Shown: positions 1 through 6,050 of the stretch, piece by piece | Position numbering within the stretch: the first letter of the stretch is position 1 | Layout: the number at the start of each line of letters is the position of its first letter | Source: a bacterium | Lineage (GTDB): Bacteria > Babelota > Babeliae > Babelales > RVW-14 | Direction: 5' to 3' | Length of the DNA stretch: 7,970 nucleotides | NCBI GenBank assembly: GCA_023249935.1 | Contig: JAHFBQ010000005.1 | Location: 1 to 7,970 of the forward strand | Program-made: the position numbers and the translations under genes | The notes under the pieces: model-generated | Told to the model about the DNA's origin: nothing | Databases searched by the model: none | What the model saw: the letters and a program-made list of their open reading frames with translations, nothing else

Positions 1-195
1 CGTGCTGCGACTAATGCCAAGCATTTTGGAGCTTGCAAGGAGGTTGCCGTGCGTTTCTTCAAGTACAATTTTAATAATTGAGCGTTCCACTTCTTCTACA
101 ATGAGGGGATAGAGATTGCCCTTGTTGTGCATGCCGATGCCAAGCATCATGCGTTGTACTTCGTTACGTAAAAATTCGTATAATGATCCGGCCAT
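1..195 (-). CDS. Fis-family DNA-binding protein, N-terminal part (cut by window edge)
   Basis: An open frame of 65 codons starts at ATG 193-195 and runs off the window without a stop. It reads MAGSLYEFLRNEVQRMMLGI at 1-20, then LYPLIVEEVERSIIKIVLEE (28-47), THGNLLASSKMLGISRST (48-65). The second half is the Fis / NtrC-C-terminal helix-turn-helix (HTH_8) pattern: E-V-E-x-x-I-I-x-x-V-L-E-E-T-x-G-N followed by A-x-x-L-G-I-S-R-S-T, where LRKKL or LYRKL normally comes next. Only about 27 residues precede this and an in-frame stop (holA TAG) closes the frame upstream, so it is a stand-alone Fis-like protein and not the tail of a larger NtrC-type regulator. Fis-type proteins dimerise and bend DNA at promoters and in the nucleoid. 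The target genes cannot be told from here. It lies nine bases after holA and is probably co-transcribed with it. Confidence 0.82.
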   Translation of the reverse strand, partial: MAGSLYEFLRNEVQRMMLGIGMHNKGNLYPLIVEEVERSIIKIVLEETHGNLLASSKMLGISRST

Positions 196-202
196 CAGCA
201 AT

Positions 203-206
203 TCCT
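203..206 (-). promoter_or_regulatory. Ribosome-binding site of the Fis-like gene, overlapping the holA stop
   Basis: AGGA is formed partly by the TAG stop of holA and sits seven bases before the ATG at 193-195. It selects that ATG over the in-frame TTG and CTG between the stop and the ATG. Confidence 0.65.
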
Positions 207-1167
207 ATTTTTTCGCGCGTATAAAATGCTGCGCATATAAAAAGTCGAAGAAGCAAAAAGAATGTCCACGTTTAATGTTGTAATCTATGGTGTACAGCTG
301 TGCCAAGAGGTTGCGAAAATATTCTGCCTTGTAGTTTTGCCAGTCCTTGTTGATGAAGCTGTAAGGAAGTTTAAAGCCCATTTTTTTGGCCAATATGATA
401 TTTTTTTGTTGGGCTAATGTGATGACATGAAATGCCCGCCACCATTGATCACCCCAAAAGGCGAGCCAAAATACTGGGGGATACTCATCGCTCAATGAGC
501 TCCATGTTTTAAAAAAACTAGTATCGCGCTTGAAAAACGCTTGGCTAAGGTTTGAAAGTTCGGCATTGATTGGTAACATAGGTGTAAGATATTCAAGGAA
601 TGAATCAAGATTCTTTGCATGGATCAGTTCAAGCCCGTCCAAGATAGACATGAATAAATTAAGAGGGATTGTTTGATTCTGCTTGAAGAGCTTACTGATT
701 GCGGTGCATTTTTGAGCGCTACTTAAAATCTTAGGTGCAAAAGTATTTGCCAGAGACATCCCGTCCGTTGCTGTGATGTCTGTGGGCAATTGCAGCGTGT
801 GAAATTGTAACTTGGCAGGGACTTCTTGCACGAAGAATGCTATGCGGTTGTCGCCTGCATAGCCGCTTAGGCCCCCAAGGAGAACATCGCGATGTTTTTG
901 CGTGAAGCCATCTTCTACATCACCAAGCCAAAAAAATGAGGCTTGGCCGAGCACTGTCTGCTGTAGCAATGGAAGGAGTGTCTTAGGGTCTTGCGTGGAG
1001 AGTTGTACGCGACTTCTCGGGATCGCGAAGCATTGATCAGCTTCAAGCTTAGTGAGCAGTTTGCGTACGAACAGGTATGGAAAAGAATTTGACACAAAAC
1101 AAGTTACTGGTGTTTTTTGCCAGTAGGTGGGAGTGTTTATGGTATTTAATAGTTGTTCGATGCTCAT
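205..1167 (-). CDS. holA: Probable DNA polymerase III delta subunit (clamp loader), divergent
   Basis: Delta is the clamp-loader subunit that opens the sliding clamp during replication. The 320-residue length is close to the usual 330-345. The sequence is divergent at the N-terminus, where delta has a degenerate AAA+ fold without a working Walker A site; VTCFVSNSFPYLFVRKLLTKL (21-41) and ASFFWLGDVEDGF (76-88) occupy the expected positions of the first strand/helix and of the strand equivalent to Walker B. The C-terminal half is the more convincing part: PVFWLAFWGDQWWRAFHVITLAQQKN (231-256), then AKKMGF, and a final helical segment ending LLAQLYTIDYNIKRG (287-301), which follow the delta collar-domain pattern. 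The position directly after an LptE-like gene supports the call. Aromatic residues are unusually frequent (eight Trp). There is no strong Shine-Dalgarno. The TAG stop overlaps the next gene's ribosome-binding site. Confidence 0.65.
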   Translation of the reverse strand: MSIEQLLNTINTPTYWQKTPVTCFVSNSFPYLFVRKLLTKLEADQCFAIPRSRVQLSTQDPKTLLPLLQQTVLGQASFFWLGDVEDGFTQKHRDVLLGGLSGYAGDNRIAFFVQEVPAKLQFHTLQLPTDITATDGMSLANTFAPKILSSAQKCTAISKLFKQNQTIPLNLFMSILDGLELIHAKNLDSFLEYLTPMLPINAELSNLSQAFFKRDTSFFKTWSSLSDEYPPVFWLAFWGDQWWRAFHVITLAQQKNIILAKKMGFKLPYSFINKDWQNYKAEYFRNLLAQLYTIDYNIKRGHSFCFFDFLYAQHFIRAKK

Positions 1168-1172
1168 CGGTC

Positions 1173-1673
1173 TTACTGCAGGTATGGTCTAAAGGTTTGT
1201 TCGATACTTTGTACATGGTGCTCAAGCATACTACGCAAATAGTAACTGGTGTAGGCATCTTGTTGTAGAGGTGTTTGAGTTTTGGGGACTATAGTTTCAA
1301 AGGTAAAAAGTTTTTCTTTAACTAGTTCATTACGAAAATTATATAACCGGCAAGTCACATTGAGCTCCATTAATTTATCTAGCAAGACAACGTCTTGAGA
1401 AATGAAATGTTGTGTGGCAGCTAGCGATAAGACTGATATGCGTAGGACATAGCCACGATCCGGGGTATTGGCGAGCTCATAACCACGCTGTTGCAGCTGT
1501 TGAACTAAGACAGAATAAAGAAGTTGCCCAATGGGTTCTACGGCGCAGTCATTGATTGGCATAGCGATGAAGATAGGTGTTTGTGGCCGAGGTGCGCAGC
1601 GTATGCGGTATGGAGCATTGCAGCCTACTGTAAGAGCGCATAAAAAGACTAGAATAAACCAACGGGTTATCAT
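1173..1673 (-). CDS. lptE: LptE-like outer-membrane lipoprotein (probable LPS-assembly lipoprotein)
   Basis: This is a 166-residue predicted lipoprotein. The N-terminus has a Lys/Arg-poor but positively charged start (MITRW), a hydrophobic stretch at about 5-16 and a lipobox TVGC with the modified Cys at 18. Just after it, CNAPYRIR resembles the LptE-family opening G-Y-x-[LF]-R. IFIAMPINDCAVEPIGQLLYSVLVQQLQQRGYEL (34-67) fits the family's beta strand plus helix pattern (a preferred residue set around IAIP, EP and L-T-x-A-L). LptE plugs the LptD barrel that inserts LPS into the outer membrane. The placement immediately before holA matches the conserved lptE-holA pair of many Gram-negatives, which supports the call more than sequence similarity does. 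The ATG overlaps the rph stop (ATGA), so coupled translation is likely. The gene ends five bases before holA. An unrelated small lipoprotein is the alternative. Confidence 0.72.
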   Translation of the reverse strand: MITRWFILVFLCALTVGCNAPYRIRCAPRPQTPIFIAMPINDCAVEPIGQLLYSVLVQQLQQRGYELANTPDRGYVLRISVLSLAATQHFISQDVVLLDKLMELNVTCRLYNFRNELVKEKLFTFETIVPKTQTPLQQDAYTSYYLRSMLEHHVQSIEQTFRPYLQ

Positions 1674-2584
1674 GACTTGGAGAGTCTATTACCAAGCGTA
1701 AAAGGACCTGTTTTTTGGTTGCCATCGTGAGCTTGACGTTTTGAATCTTGCGGTACGTTTTGTGCTCGAGAAACGCGCTGACGATCTTGGCCGGTGCTGA
1801 GTAGGGCAATAATATTTTCATTGCTTGTGTGGGCATGAAGATCCAATGAGGCTAATTTTTTCGAGGAGATATCAAAAATTTGTTTTGTGCTTTCTTGTGC
1901 CAGCGCTTTAGCCGCATCAAATTGCTCCCAATCAAGGGGGGTTTTTTCTGCAGTGCCTTGAACTTCAACAAGTTTATTATCTTGCGTAATAACAAAATTG
2001 AAATCAGCTTCAGCTCTGTTATCTTCTAGATAATCAAGATCGGTCACGAGGATGTTATCAACATTGCCAACAGAGATTGCTGCTATGCGCTGGGTAAACA
2101 CATTGGTATCAGTGATTTTTTCTTCAAACCAACGATTAGCTGCGATTTCAAGGGCAAGACTTGCGGCGGTGATACATGCGACACGTGTGCCGCCATCAGC
2201 TTGTAGGACATCGCAGTCGATCTGTACGGTTTTATCTCGCAAGCGAGTAAGGTCAATACAATTGCGTAGACAGCGTCCGATGAGGCGAGAGATTTCGACA
2301 CTGCGTGCATTACGTTGAGCTTGTGATGATTCGCGATTACTACGCTGGTGGGTAGCGCACGGGAGCATGGCATATTCCGCCGAGAGCCAACCAACAGGCT
2401 GGCCTTTTAGGAAGTGGGGCAAGCCTTGTTGTAGCGTAACGCTTGCAAGAACCTTGGTATTTCCCTGAGAAAAAAGAATTGATGCGCTAGCATAACCAAG
2501 CGCATCAACAAAAAAATCTATTACACGTATCTCATGTGGTGCGCGCCCGTTGGCGCGCACTATTGAGTTTAGATTCTGCGTCAT
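1670..2584 (-). CDS. rph: Ribonuclease PH, with an unusual C-terminal tail
   Basis: RNase PH is a phosphate-dependent 3' exonuclease that trims tRNA and other RNA precursors; it forms a ring of dimers. The core spans about residues 1-245. The N-terminal RANGRAPHEIR is at 10-20. FLKGQPVGWLSAEYAMLP is at 58-75. ATHQRSNRE (77-85) carries substrate-binding arginines. CDVLQADGGTR (124-134) ends in the phosphate-binding Thr-Arg. The acidic cluster DLDYLEDNRAEADFN (182-196) is followed by VEVQGTAE. Typical enzymes end near residue 240; this one is 304, adding about 60 polar residues rich in Gln, Arg, Asn and Ser that I do not recognise. The gene follows pnp by five bases and lacks a strong Shine-Dalgarno, so translational coupling to pnp is likely. 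It ends TGA immediately followed by TAA, and the TGA overlaps the next gene's ATG (ATGA). A strong hairpin lies 25 bases into the coding region. Confidence 0.95.
   Translation of the reverse strand: MTQNLNSIVRANGRAPHEIRVIDFFVDALGYASASILFSQGNTKVLASVTLQQGLPHFLKGQPVGWLSAEYAMLPCATHQRSNRESSQAQRNARSVEISRLIGRCLRNCIDLTRLRDKTVQIDCDVLQADGGTRVACITAASLALEIAANRWFEEKITDTNVFTQRIAAISVGNVDNILVTDLDYLEDNRAEADFNFVITQDNKLVEVQGTAEKTPLDWEQFDAAKALAQESTKQIFDISSKKLASLDLHAHTSNENIIALLSTGQDRQRVSRAQNVPQDSKRQAHDGNQKTGPFTLGNRLSKS
2539..2560 (-). repeat. GC-rich perfect hairpin at the start of rph
   Basis: The rph transcript contains GTGCGCGCC, a four-base loop AACG, and GGCGCGCAC: nine perfect base pairs, eight of them in a run of G and C after adjusting for one A-T pair per arm. 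It covers coding bases 25-46 and encodes the conserved V-R-A-N-G-R-A-P segment. No U-tract follows, so it is not a terminator. It could slow ribosomes or exonucleases at the pnp-rph junction, or simply reflect codon choice for the Arg-Ala-rich motif. Confidence 0.7.
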
Positions 2585-2589
2585 AGAGC

Positions 2590-4680
2590 TTACTTTTCAA
2601 GTGACGGAGCAACCAAACGAACTTTGCCAGTGTCTGGATCAATCGCGGTTACCTTAACAATCAACTTGTCATTAAGTCTGACCAATTTATCAAGATCACG
2701 TTGATGATGGCGGGCAACGGTTGAGATATGAACCAAGCCATCTTTACCTGGAATCAATTCAACAAAGATACCAAAGTCAGCAATACGGCGTACAATTCCT
2801 TCATAGGTAGCGCCCATTTCAACTTCTTTTGCTAGGCGGCGAACCCATTCTTCAGCCATCTTTGCGGATTCAGCATTCTTAGCGAAAATCAGCACGGTGC
2901 CGTCATCTTCAATTTCAATCTGAGTTTCAGTTTTTGCAACAATCTCTTTAATAATGGAGCCACCGGGTCCGATGATTGCACCGATCTTATCTTGTGGAAT
3001 CTTGAGTGAGAAAATACGAGGTGCAAGTTCTGAAAGACTTTCTCTTGGTTTGGTCATGACCTTGCGCATTTCGCCTAAGATATGAAGACGTGCAACACGT
3101 GCTTGCGCAAGAGCTTTGCCAAGCAACTCTCTTGATAAGCCAGCTTTGTCTTTGATATCCATTTGAAAGGCCATAATACCATCGTCAGTTCCGGTGACCT
3201 TGAAATCCATCAGCCCAAGAGCATCTTCTTCGCCAAGAATATCTGTTAAGACGTGATATTGACCTTTTGAGTCAAACACAAGACCCATTGCAATGCCACT
3301 TACCATTTGTTTGATAGGGATCCCAGCATCCATAAATGCGAGGGTTGTAGAACAAACGGTTGCCATAGATGACGAGCCATTAGACTCAAGGATGTCAACC
3401 ACAGAGCGAATGGTATAAGGGAATGAAGCTGCATCAGGCAGTACCATAGGAAAGGAGGTTTCTGCCAAGTAACCATGGCCAACTTCGCGACGACCTACTG
3501 AGCGCATTGGTTTAACTTCGCCTGTTGAGAATGGCAAGAAATTATAGTGCAACATGAAGCGTTTTTCTTGTAGGCCACCATGAAGACTTTCAATTTTCTG
3601 AGCATCTTGCCCAGCACCCAGTGTAATCGATGCTAATGCCTGTGTTTCGCCACGTTGAAATACGGCGGAGCCGTGAGCGCACGGTAGTACGCCAACTTCG
3701 GACATGATTGGTCTTACTTCATCAAGGCGACGACCATCAATACGCTGTTGACGCTTACCGATGACATCAGGAATAAGCTTCTTGATTTGCGAATCAAAAA
3801 GATATGAAAGTACTGAGTTAGAAACTGAACCAGCAGCAACATCGCTTGCAAAATGCTTAAGAACTTGGTCTTGCAATTGATCCATTGCTTCACTACGAAT
3901 TTGCTTAGATTTACCAAACAAAGCTTCAATGGAGTCAAGAGAGATGAGCTTGCCAACTTGTGCTTGCCAATGATCAAAGTCAATAGGGTTAGATATAGCT
4001 TTCTTAGGTTTGCCAATTTCTTTTTGTAGTGATAATTGCCAATCAATTTGTTTCTTGATGATGTCGTGAGCTTTGAGAAGTAAGTCGATGACTTCAGCTT
4101 CTGAGGCGTTGTTGCAATTACCCTCAACCATACAAATACCGGCTGAAGTACCTGCAACCATAATATCTGCTTCGGAAGTAGTCTGATTAGTGTAGTCAAG
4201 GTTAAATTTCCATTCTCCGTTGACTTTACCAATTTGAACTGCGCCTATGGGTCCCAAGAACGGAATGTCAGAAATGGTAAGAGCTAGTGAAGCTCCTAGA
4301 ATTGCTAATACATTGCAAGGGTAAAGGCCATCCGACGAGAGTACGGTAGTAATAATTTGTACTTCATTGAAGTAGTTACTCGGGAACAATGGACGAATTG
4401 GTCTGTCTATGAGGCGACAGTTTAATACCTCTTCGTCGCTTAATTTGCCTTCGCGCTTAAAAAATCCACCAGGAATTCTGCCTGCAGCAGAGGTACGTTC
4501 GCGGTATTCAACTGTAAGAGGAAAAAATCCCATAAATTCTTTAGGTTCTGATCCTGCTACCGCTGTACAGAGAACAATGTTTTTACCAGCCTTTAGCCAC
4601 GCAGCTCCATCTGCCTGCCGAGCATATTTACCAAGTTCAACTTCAAGTCCCAACTCTGGGTGTGAAAAAATGTGTTTCAT
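2590..4680 (-). CDS. pnp: Polynucleotide phosphorylase (polyribonucleotide nucleotidyltransferase)
   Basis: PNPase degrades RNA 3' to 5' using phosphate, releasing nucleoside diphosphates. It acts as a ring-shaped trimer, often within an RNA degradosome. The 696-residue length is normal. The first RNase PH-like domain covers about 1-140 (GGFFKREGK at 71-79, RLIDRPIRPLFP at 89-100), followed by the helical linker to about 300. The second, catalytic RNase PH domain covers about 310-545, with the SVGRRE loop at 394-399 and the phosphate-binding run NGSSSMA at 434-440. Metal and catalytic residues Asp486, Asp492 and Lys494 fall at the same numbers as in E. coli. The KH domain is about 557-600 with GPGG at 571-574, and S1 is about 622-692. 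The residue before MDFKV is Leu where E. coli has Asp490; this is not one of the three catalytic positions. The start ATG at 4678-4680 has GAGGA five bases upstream. rph begins five bases after the stop. Confidence 0.99.
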   Translation of the reverse strand: MKHIFSHPELGLEVELGKYARQADGAAWLKAGKNIVLCTAVAGSEPKEFMGFFPLTVEYRERTSAAGRIPGGFFKREGKLSDEEVLNCRLIDRPIRPLFPSNYFNEVQIITTVLSSDGLYPCNVLAILGASLALTISDIPFLGPIGAVQIGKVNGEWKFNLDYTNQTTSEADIMVAGTSAGICMVEGNCNNASEAEVIDLLLKAHDIIKKQIDWQLSLQKEIGKPKKAISNPIDFDHWQAQVGKLISLDSIEALFGKSKQIRSEAMDQLQDQVLKHFASDVAAGSVSNSVLSYLFDSQIKKLIPDVIGKRQQRIDGRRLDEVRPIMSEVGVLPCAHGSAVFQRGETQALASITLGAGQDAQKIESLHGGLQEKRFMLHYNFLPFSTGEVKPMRSVGRREVGHGYLAETSFPMVLPDAASFPYTIRSVVDILESNGSSSMATVCSTTLAFMDAGIPIKQMVSGIAMGLVFDSKGQYHVLTDILGEEDALGLMDFKVTGTDDGIMAFQMDIKDKAGLSRELLGKALAQARVARLHILGEMRKVMTKPRESLSELAPRIFSLKIPQDKIGAIIGPGGSIIKEIVAKTETQIEIEDDGTVLIFAKNAESAKMAEEWVRRLAKEVEMGATYEGIVRRIADFGIFVELIPGKDGLVHISTVARHHQRDLDKLVRLNDKLIVKVTAIDPDTGKVRLVAPSLEK

Positions 4681-4728
4681 TAAGATCCTCGACGCTTGTG
4701 AGCTTTATATTTCTTCTAATAATGGTGC

Positions 4729-4745
4729 GTAGTAAAGGCCACTAC
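4729..4745 (-). other. Small hairpin in the rpsO-pnp spacer
   Basis: In the 75-base spacer the transcript reads GTAGT-GGCCTTT-ACTAC, a five-base-pair stem with a seven-base loop starting 11 bases after the rpsO stop. There is no following U-tract, so it is not an intrinsic terminator. In E. coli the equivalent spacer and leader hold an RNase III-cut stem that controls pnp; this one is much shorter and its role is unknown. The remainder of the spacer holds only the pnp Shine-Dalgarno, GAGGA at 4686-4690. Confidence 0.3.
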
Positions 4746-4755
4746 AGGAAGATTT

Positions 4756-5028
4756 TTATAGGTAGCCAACTTGCTTAAGAGATGTAACAAGTTTGGTATA
4801 GGCTGCGCTGTTGTTATTCTTCAAGTACTTCAAAAACGCTTTGCGTTTACCTACCAGGCAGATTAGGCCGCGACGTGAATGATGGTCTTTAGGAAAAAGC
4901 TCCAAGTGTGCATTAATTTGACGAATACGTTCTGAGAAGATAGCTACCTGTACTTCAGATGAGCCCGTATCTTTGTCAGAGAGGGCGAATTTTTTGATAA
5001 GTTCTTGTTTTTGTTCTGTGTTGATCAT
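4756..5028 (-). CDS. rpsO: 30S ribosomal protein S15
   Basis: This 90-residue protein matches the usual S15 length (89 in E. coli). S15 binds the central domain of 16S rRNA early in 30S assembly. The diagnostic blocks are DTGSSEVQVA (20-29), the loop and helix KDHHSRRGL (47-55) that contacts rRNA, and LVGKRKAFLKYL (58-69). The start ATG at 5026-5028 is chosen because GAGGT lies seven bases upstream and because MINTEQKQELIKKF matches the family N-terminus. A longer open frame to 5133 would run through the tRNA gene and is rejected. S15 is followed by pnp 75 bases downstream, the classic rpsO-pnp pairing. In E. coli S15 represses its own translation by binding its mRNA; nothing in this short leader lets me confirm that here. 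Confidence 0.98.
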   Translation of the reverse strand: MINTEQKQELIKKFALSDKDTGSSEVQVAIFSERIRQINAHLELFPKDHHSRRGLICLVGKRKAFLKYLKNNNSAAYTKLVTSLKQVGYL

Positions 5029-5035
5029 GATCAGT

Positions 5036-5040
5036 ACCTC
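5036..5040 (-). promoter_or_regulatory. Ribosome-binding site of rpsO
   Basis: GAGGT sits seven bases before the ATG of MINTEQ. It fixes the rpsO start at 5028 and argues against the upstream extension into the tRNA. Confidence 0.85.
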
Positions 5041-5075
5041 GTTATTTAATCTGTAAATGATATCCAATTCAAAAT

Positions 5076-5147
5076 TAGGCGCGAACGGGATCGAACCGTT
5101 GACCCTCGCTACGTCAAAGCGATGCTCTACCACTGAGCTACGCGCCT
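5076..5147 (-). tRNA. tRNA-Val (anticodon GAC)
   Basis: A complete 72-base cloverleaf lies between rpoC and rpsO. The acceptor stem AGGCGCG pairs with CGCGCCT over seven base pairs. The D arm is GCTC-AGTGGTA-GAGC. The anticodon arm is TCGCT-TTGACGT-AGCGA with anticodon GAC, reading Val codons GTC and GTT. The variable loop is GGGTC and the T arm is AACGG-TTCGATC-CCGTT. The discriminator is A73, which with the AC of the anticodon fits known valyl-tRNA synthetase identity. No CCA is encoded (AAT follows the discriminator), so a CCA-adding enzyme is needed. The first pair is A1-U72 rather than the G1-C72 seen in E. coli tRNA-Val. There is no terminator after it, so it is probably cut from a transcript shared with rpoC and rpsO, after which exonucleases trim the 3' end. 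Confidence 0.95.
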
Positions 5148-5162
5148 AAATAAGCTATTTAA

Positions 5163-6029
5163 TTATGGCTTAGCGGCCTCCTGAAGCTTAATTTGATCAA
5201 GGCCAGCCTCTAGTTGCTCTTCTGTGCGTGCTCTTCGCTCATACTCTGAAATGTCCTCGCCAAGCATTTTATGCTTATAAGACATAACGCCTGTTCCAGC
5301 AGGGATGAGCTTACCAATAACCACATTTTCTTTCAACCCATACAAGTAATCAACTTGGCCTACCAGGGAGGCTTCTGTCAGAACGCGTGTTGTTTCTTGG
5401 AATGACGCGGCTGAGATAAAGCTTTCAGTGCCCAATGAGGCCTTGGTGATACCCATAAGGATAGGTTTTGTCGTAGCAATTCGCTTAGAGCCCTTAACCA
5501 TAACCTTATTAACGGCCTGCAAATGGTTTTTATCGATGCGATCGCCAACAACAAAGTGCGTTTCGCCTGGATCAGCGATACGAACCTTGCGTAGCATTTG
5601 TTTAACAATCAATTCAATATGCTTATTGTTAATCTCAACACCTTGCAGGCTGTAAATTTCTTGAATTTCTTTTGTTAGATATTTTTGCACCTTGTCGGGT
5701 CCAAGAATGCGTAAAATATCATGAACGTTTGGTACGCCAGAACTTAACGAGTCGCCCGCCTTTACATACTCACCGTCTTCGACGTTGAGATGACGTGAGC
5801 GAGGGACGTTGTACTCAAATACCTCGCCGGTATCGGTTGTTACTGTGATACGGCGCTGACCTCTATGCAGCCCGCCAAATTTAACCATGCCATCAACATC
5901 ACTAATGATTGCAGGATCTTTTGGAATACGTGCTTCAAAGAGCTCTGCAACGCGAGGTAAGCCCCCGGTAATATCCTTTGTACGTTTTTCTTCCCGGGGT
6001 AATTTAGCAAGTTCGTCACCAGGAAGCAC
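5163..6029 (-). CDS. rpoC: RNA polymerase beta' subunit, C-terminal part, downstream of the in-frame TGA
   Basis: This continues the rpoC frame after the TGA at 6051-6053 and ends at TAA (5163-5165). Homology resumes at once: AVEEGAEVLPGD aligns without a gap to the E. coli segment QLEDGVQISSGD. It is followed by DITGGLPRVAELFEARIPKD (second trigger helix), the jaw region, IEVIVKQM-like HIELIVKQMLRKV, and the universal C-terminal block LGITKASLGTESFISAASFQ, then GLKENVVIGKLIPAGTG. The first possible start after the stop is GTG at 6027-6029, giving 288 residues. It is preceded by GAAGAAGG seven bases upstream, a plausible but weak Shine-Dalgarno. If the TGA is a sequence error, this is simply the 3' end of one intact rpoC running 5163 to beyond 7970. 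If the TGA is real, this would have to be a separately made or readthrough-derived C-terminal fragment. The stop lies 15 bases before the tRNA gene. Confidence 0.93.
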   Translation of the reverse strand: MLPGDELAKLPREEKRTKDITGGLPRVAELFEARIPKDPAIISDVDGMVKFGGLHRGQRRITVTTDTGEVFEYNVPRSRHLNVEDGEYVKAGDSLSSGVPNVHDILRILGPDKVQKYLTKEIQEIYSLQGVEINNKHIELIVKQMLRKVRIADPGETHFVVGDRIDKNHLQAVNKVMVKGSKRIATTKPILMGITKASLGTESFISAASFQETTRVLTEASLVGQVDYLYGLKENVVIGKLIPAGTGVMSYKHKMLGEDISEYERRARTEEQLEAGLDQIKLQEAAKP

Positions 6030-6036
6030 TTCTGCG

Positions 6037-6044
6037 CCTTCTTC
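6037..6044 (-). promoter_or_regulatory. Possible ribosome-binding site for reinitiation after the rpoC TGA
   Basis: GAAGAAGG lies just after the TGA and seven bases before the GTG at 6027-6029. It contains AAGG, which can pair with the 16S rRNA 3' end. The spacing is normal, but the same bases encode the family-typical residues EEG, so the match may be coincidental. Confidence 0.25.
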
Positions 6045-6050
6045 GACTGC

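Noticed and set aside
915..1268. Several 60-70 codon frames on both strands around the holA start
   Set aside because: They overlap holA and lptE, have no recognisable motifs or ribosome-binding sites, and read as shadows of the real frames.
1549..1836. A 95-codon frame beginning MPTQAMKILLPYSAP, considered as a frameshifted RdgB-like start after rph
   Set aside because: It overlaps the rph tail and the lptE signal peptide in another phase and lacks the RdgB nucleotide-binding motif. It looks like a shadow frame.
2539..2560. The rph hairpin as an intrinsic terminator
   Set aside because: No U-rich run follows the stem, and it lies inside a conserved coding segment.
4052..4232. Lys/Leu-rich frame on the minus strand within pnp
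   Set aside because: It is an alternative frame of the conserved PNPase gene, with no independent support.
5044..5072. Promoter-like TTGAAT, 17 bases, TTAAAT upstream of rpsO
   Set aside because: Each box matches the consensus at only four of six positions, and the start site would fall within the rpsO ribosome-binding site, removing part of it.
5029..5133. N-terminal extension of rpsO to an upstream start at 5133
   Set aside because: It would translate through the tRNA-Val gene. The internal ATG at 5028 has a good ribosome-binding site and matches the S15 N-terminus and length.
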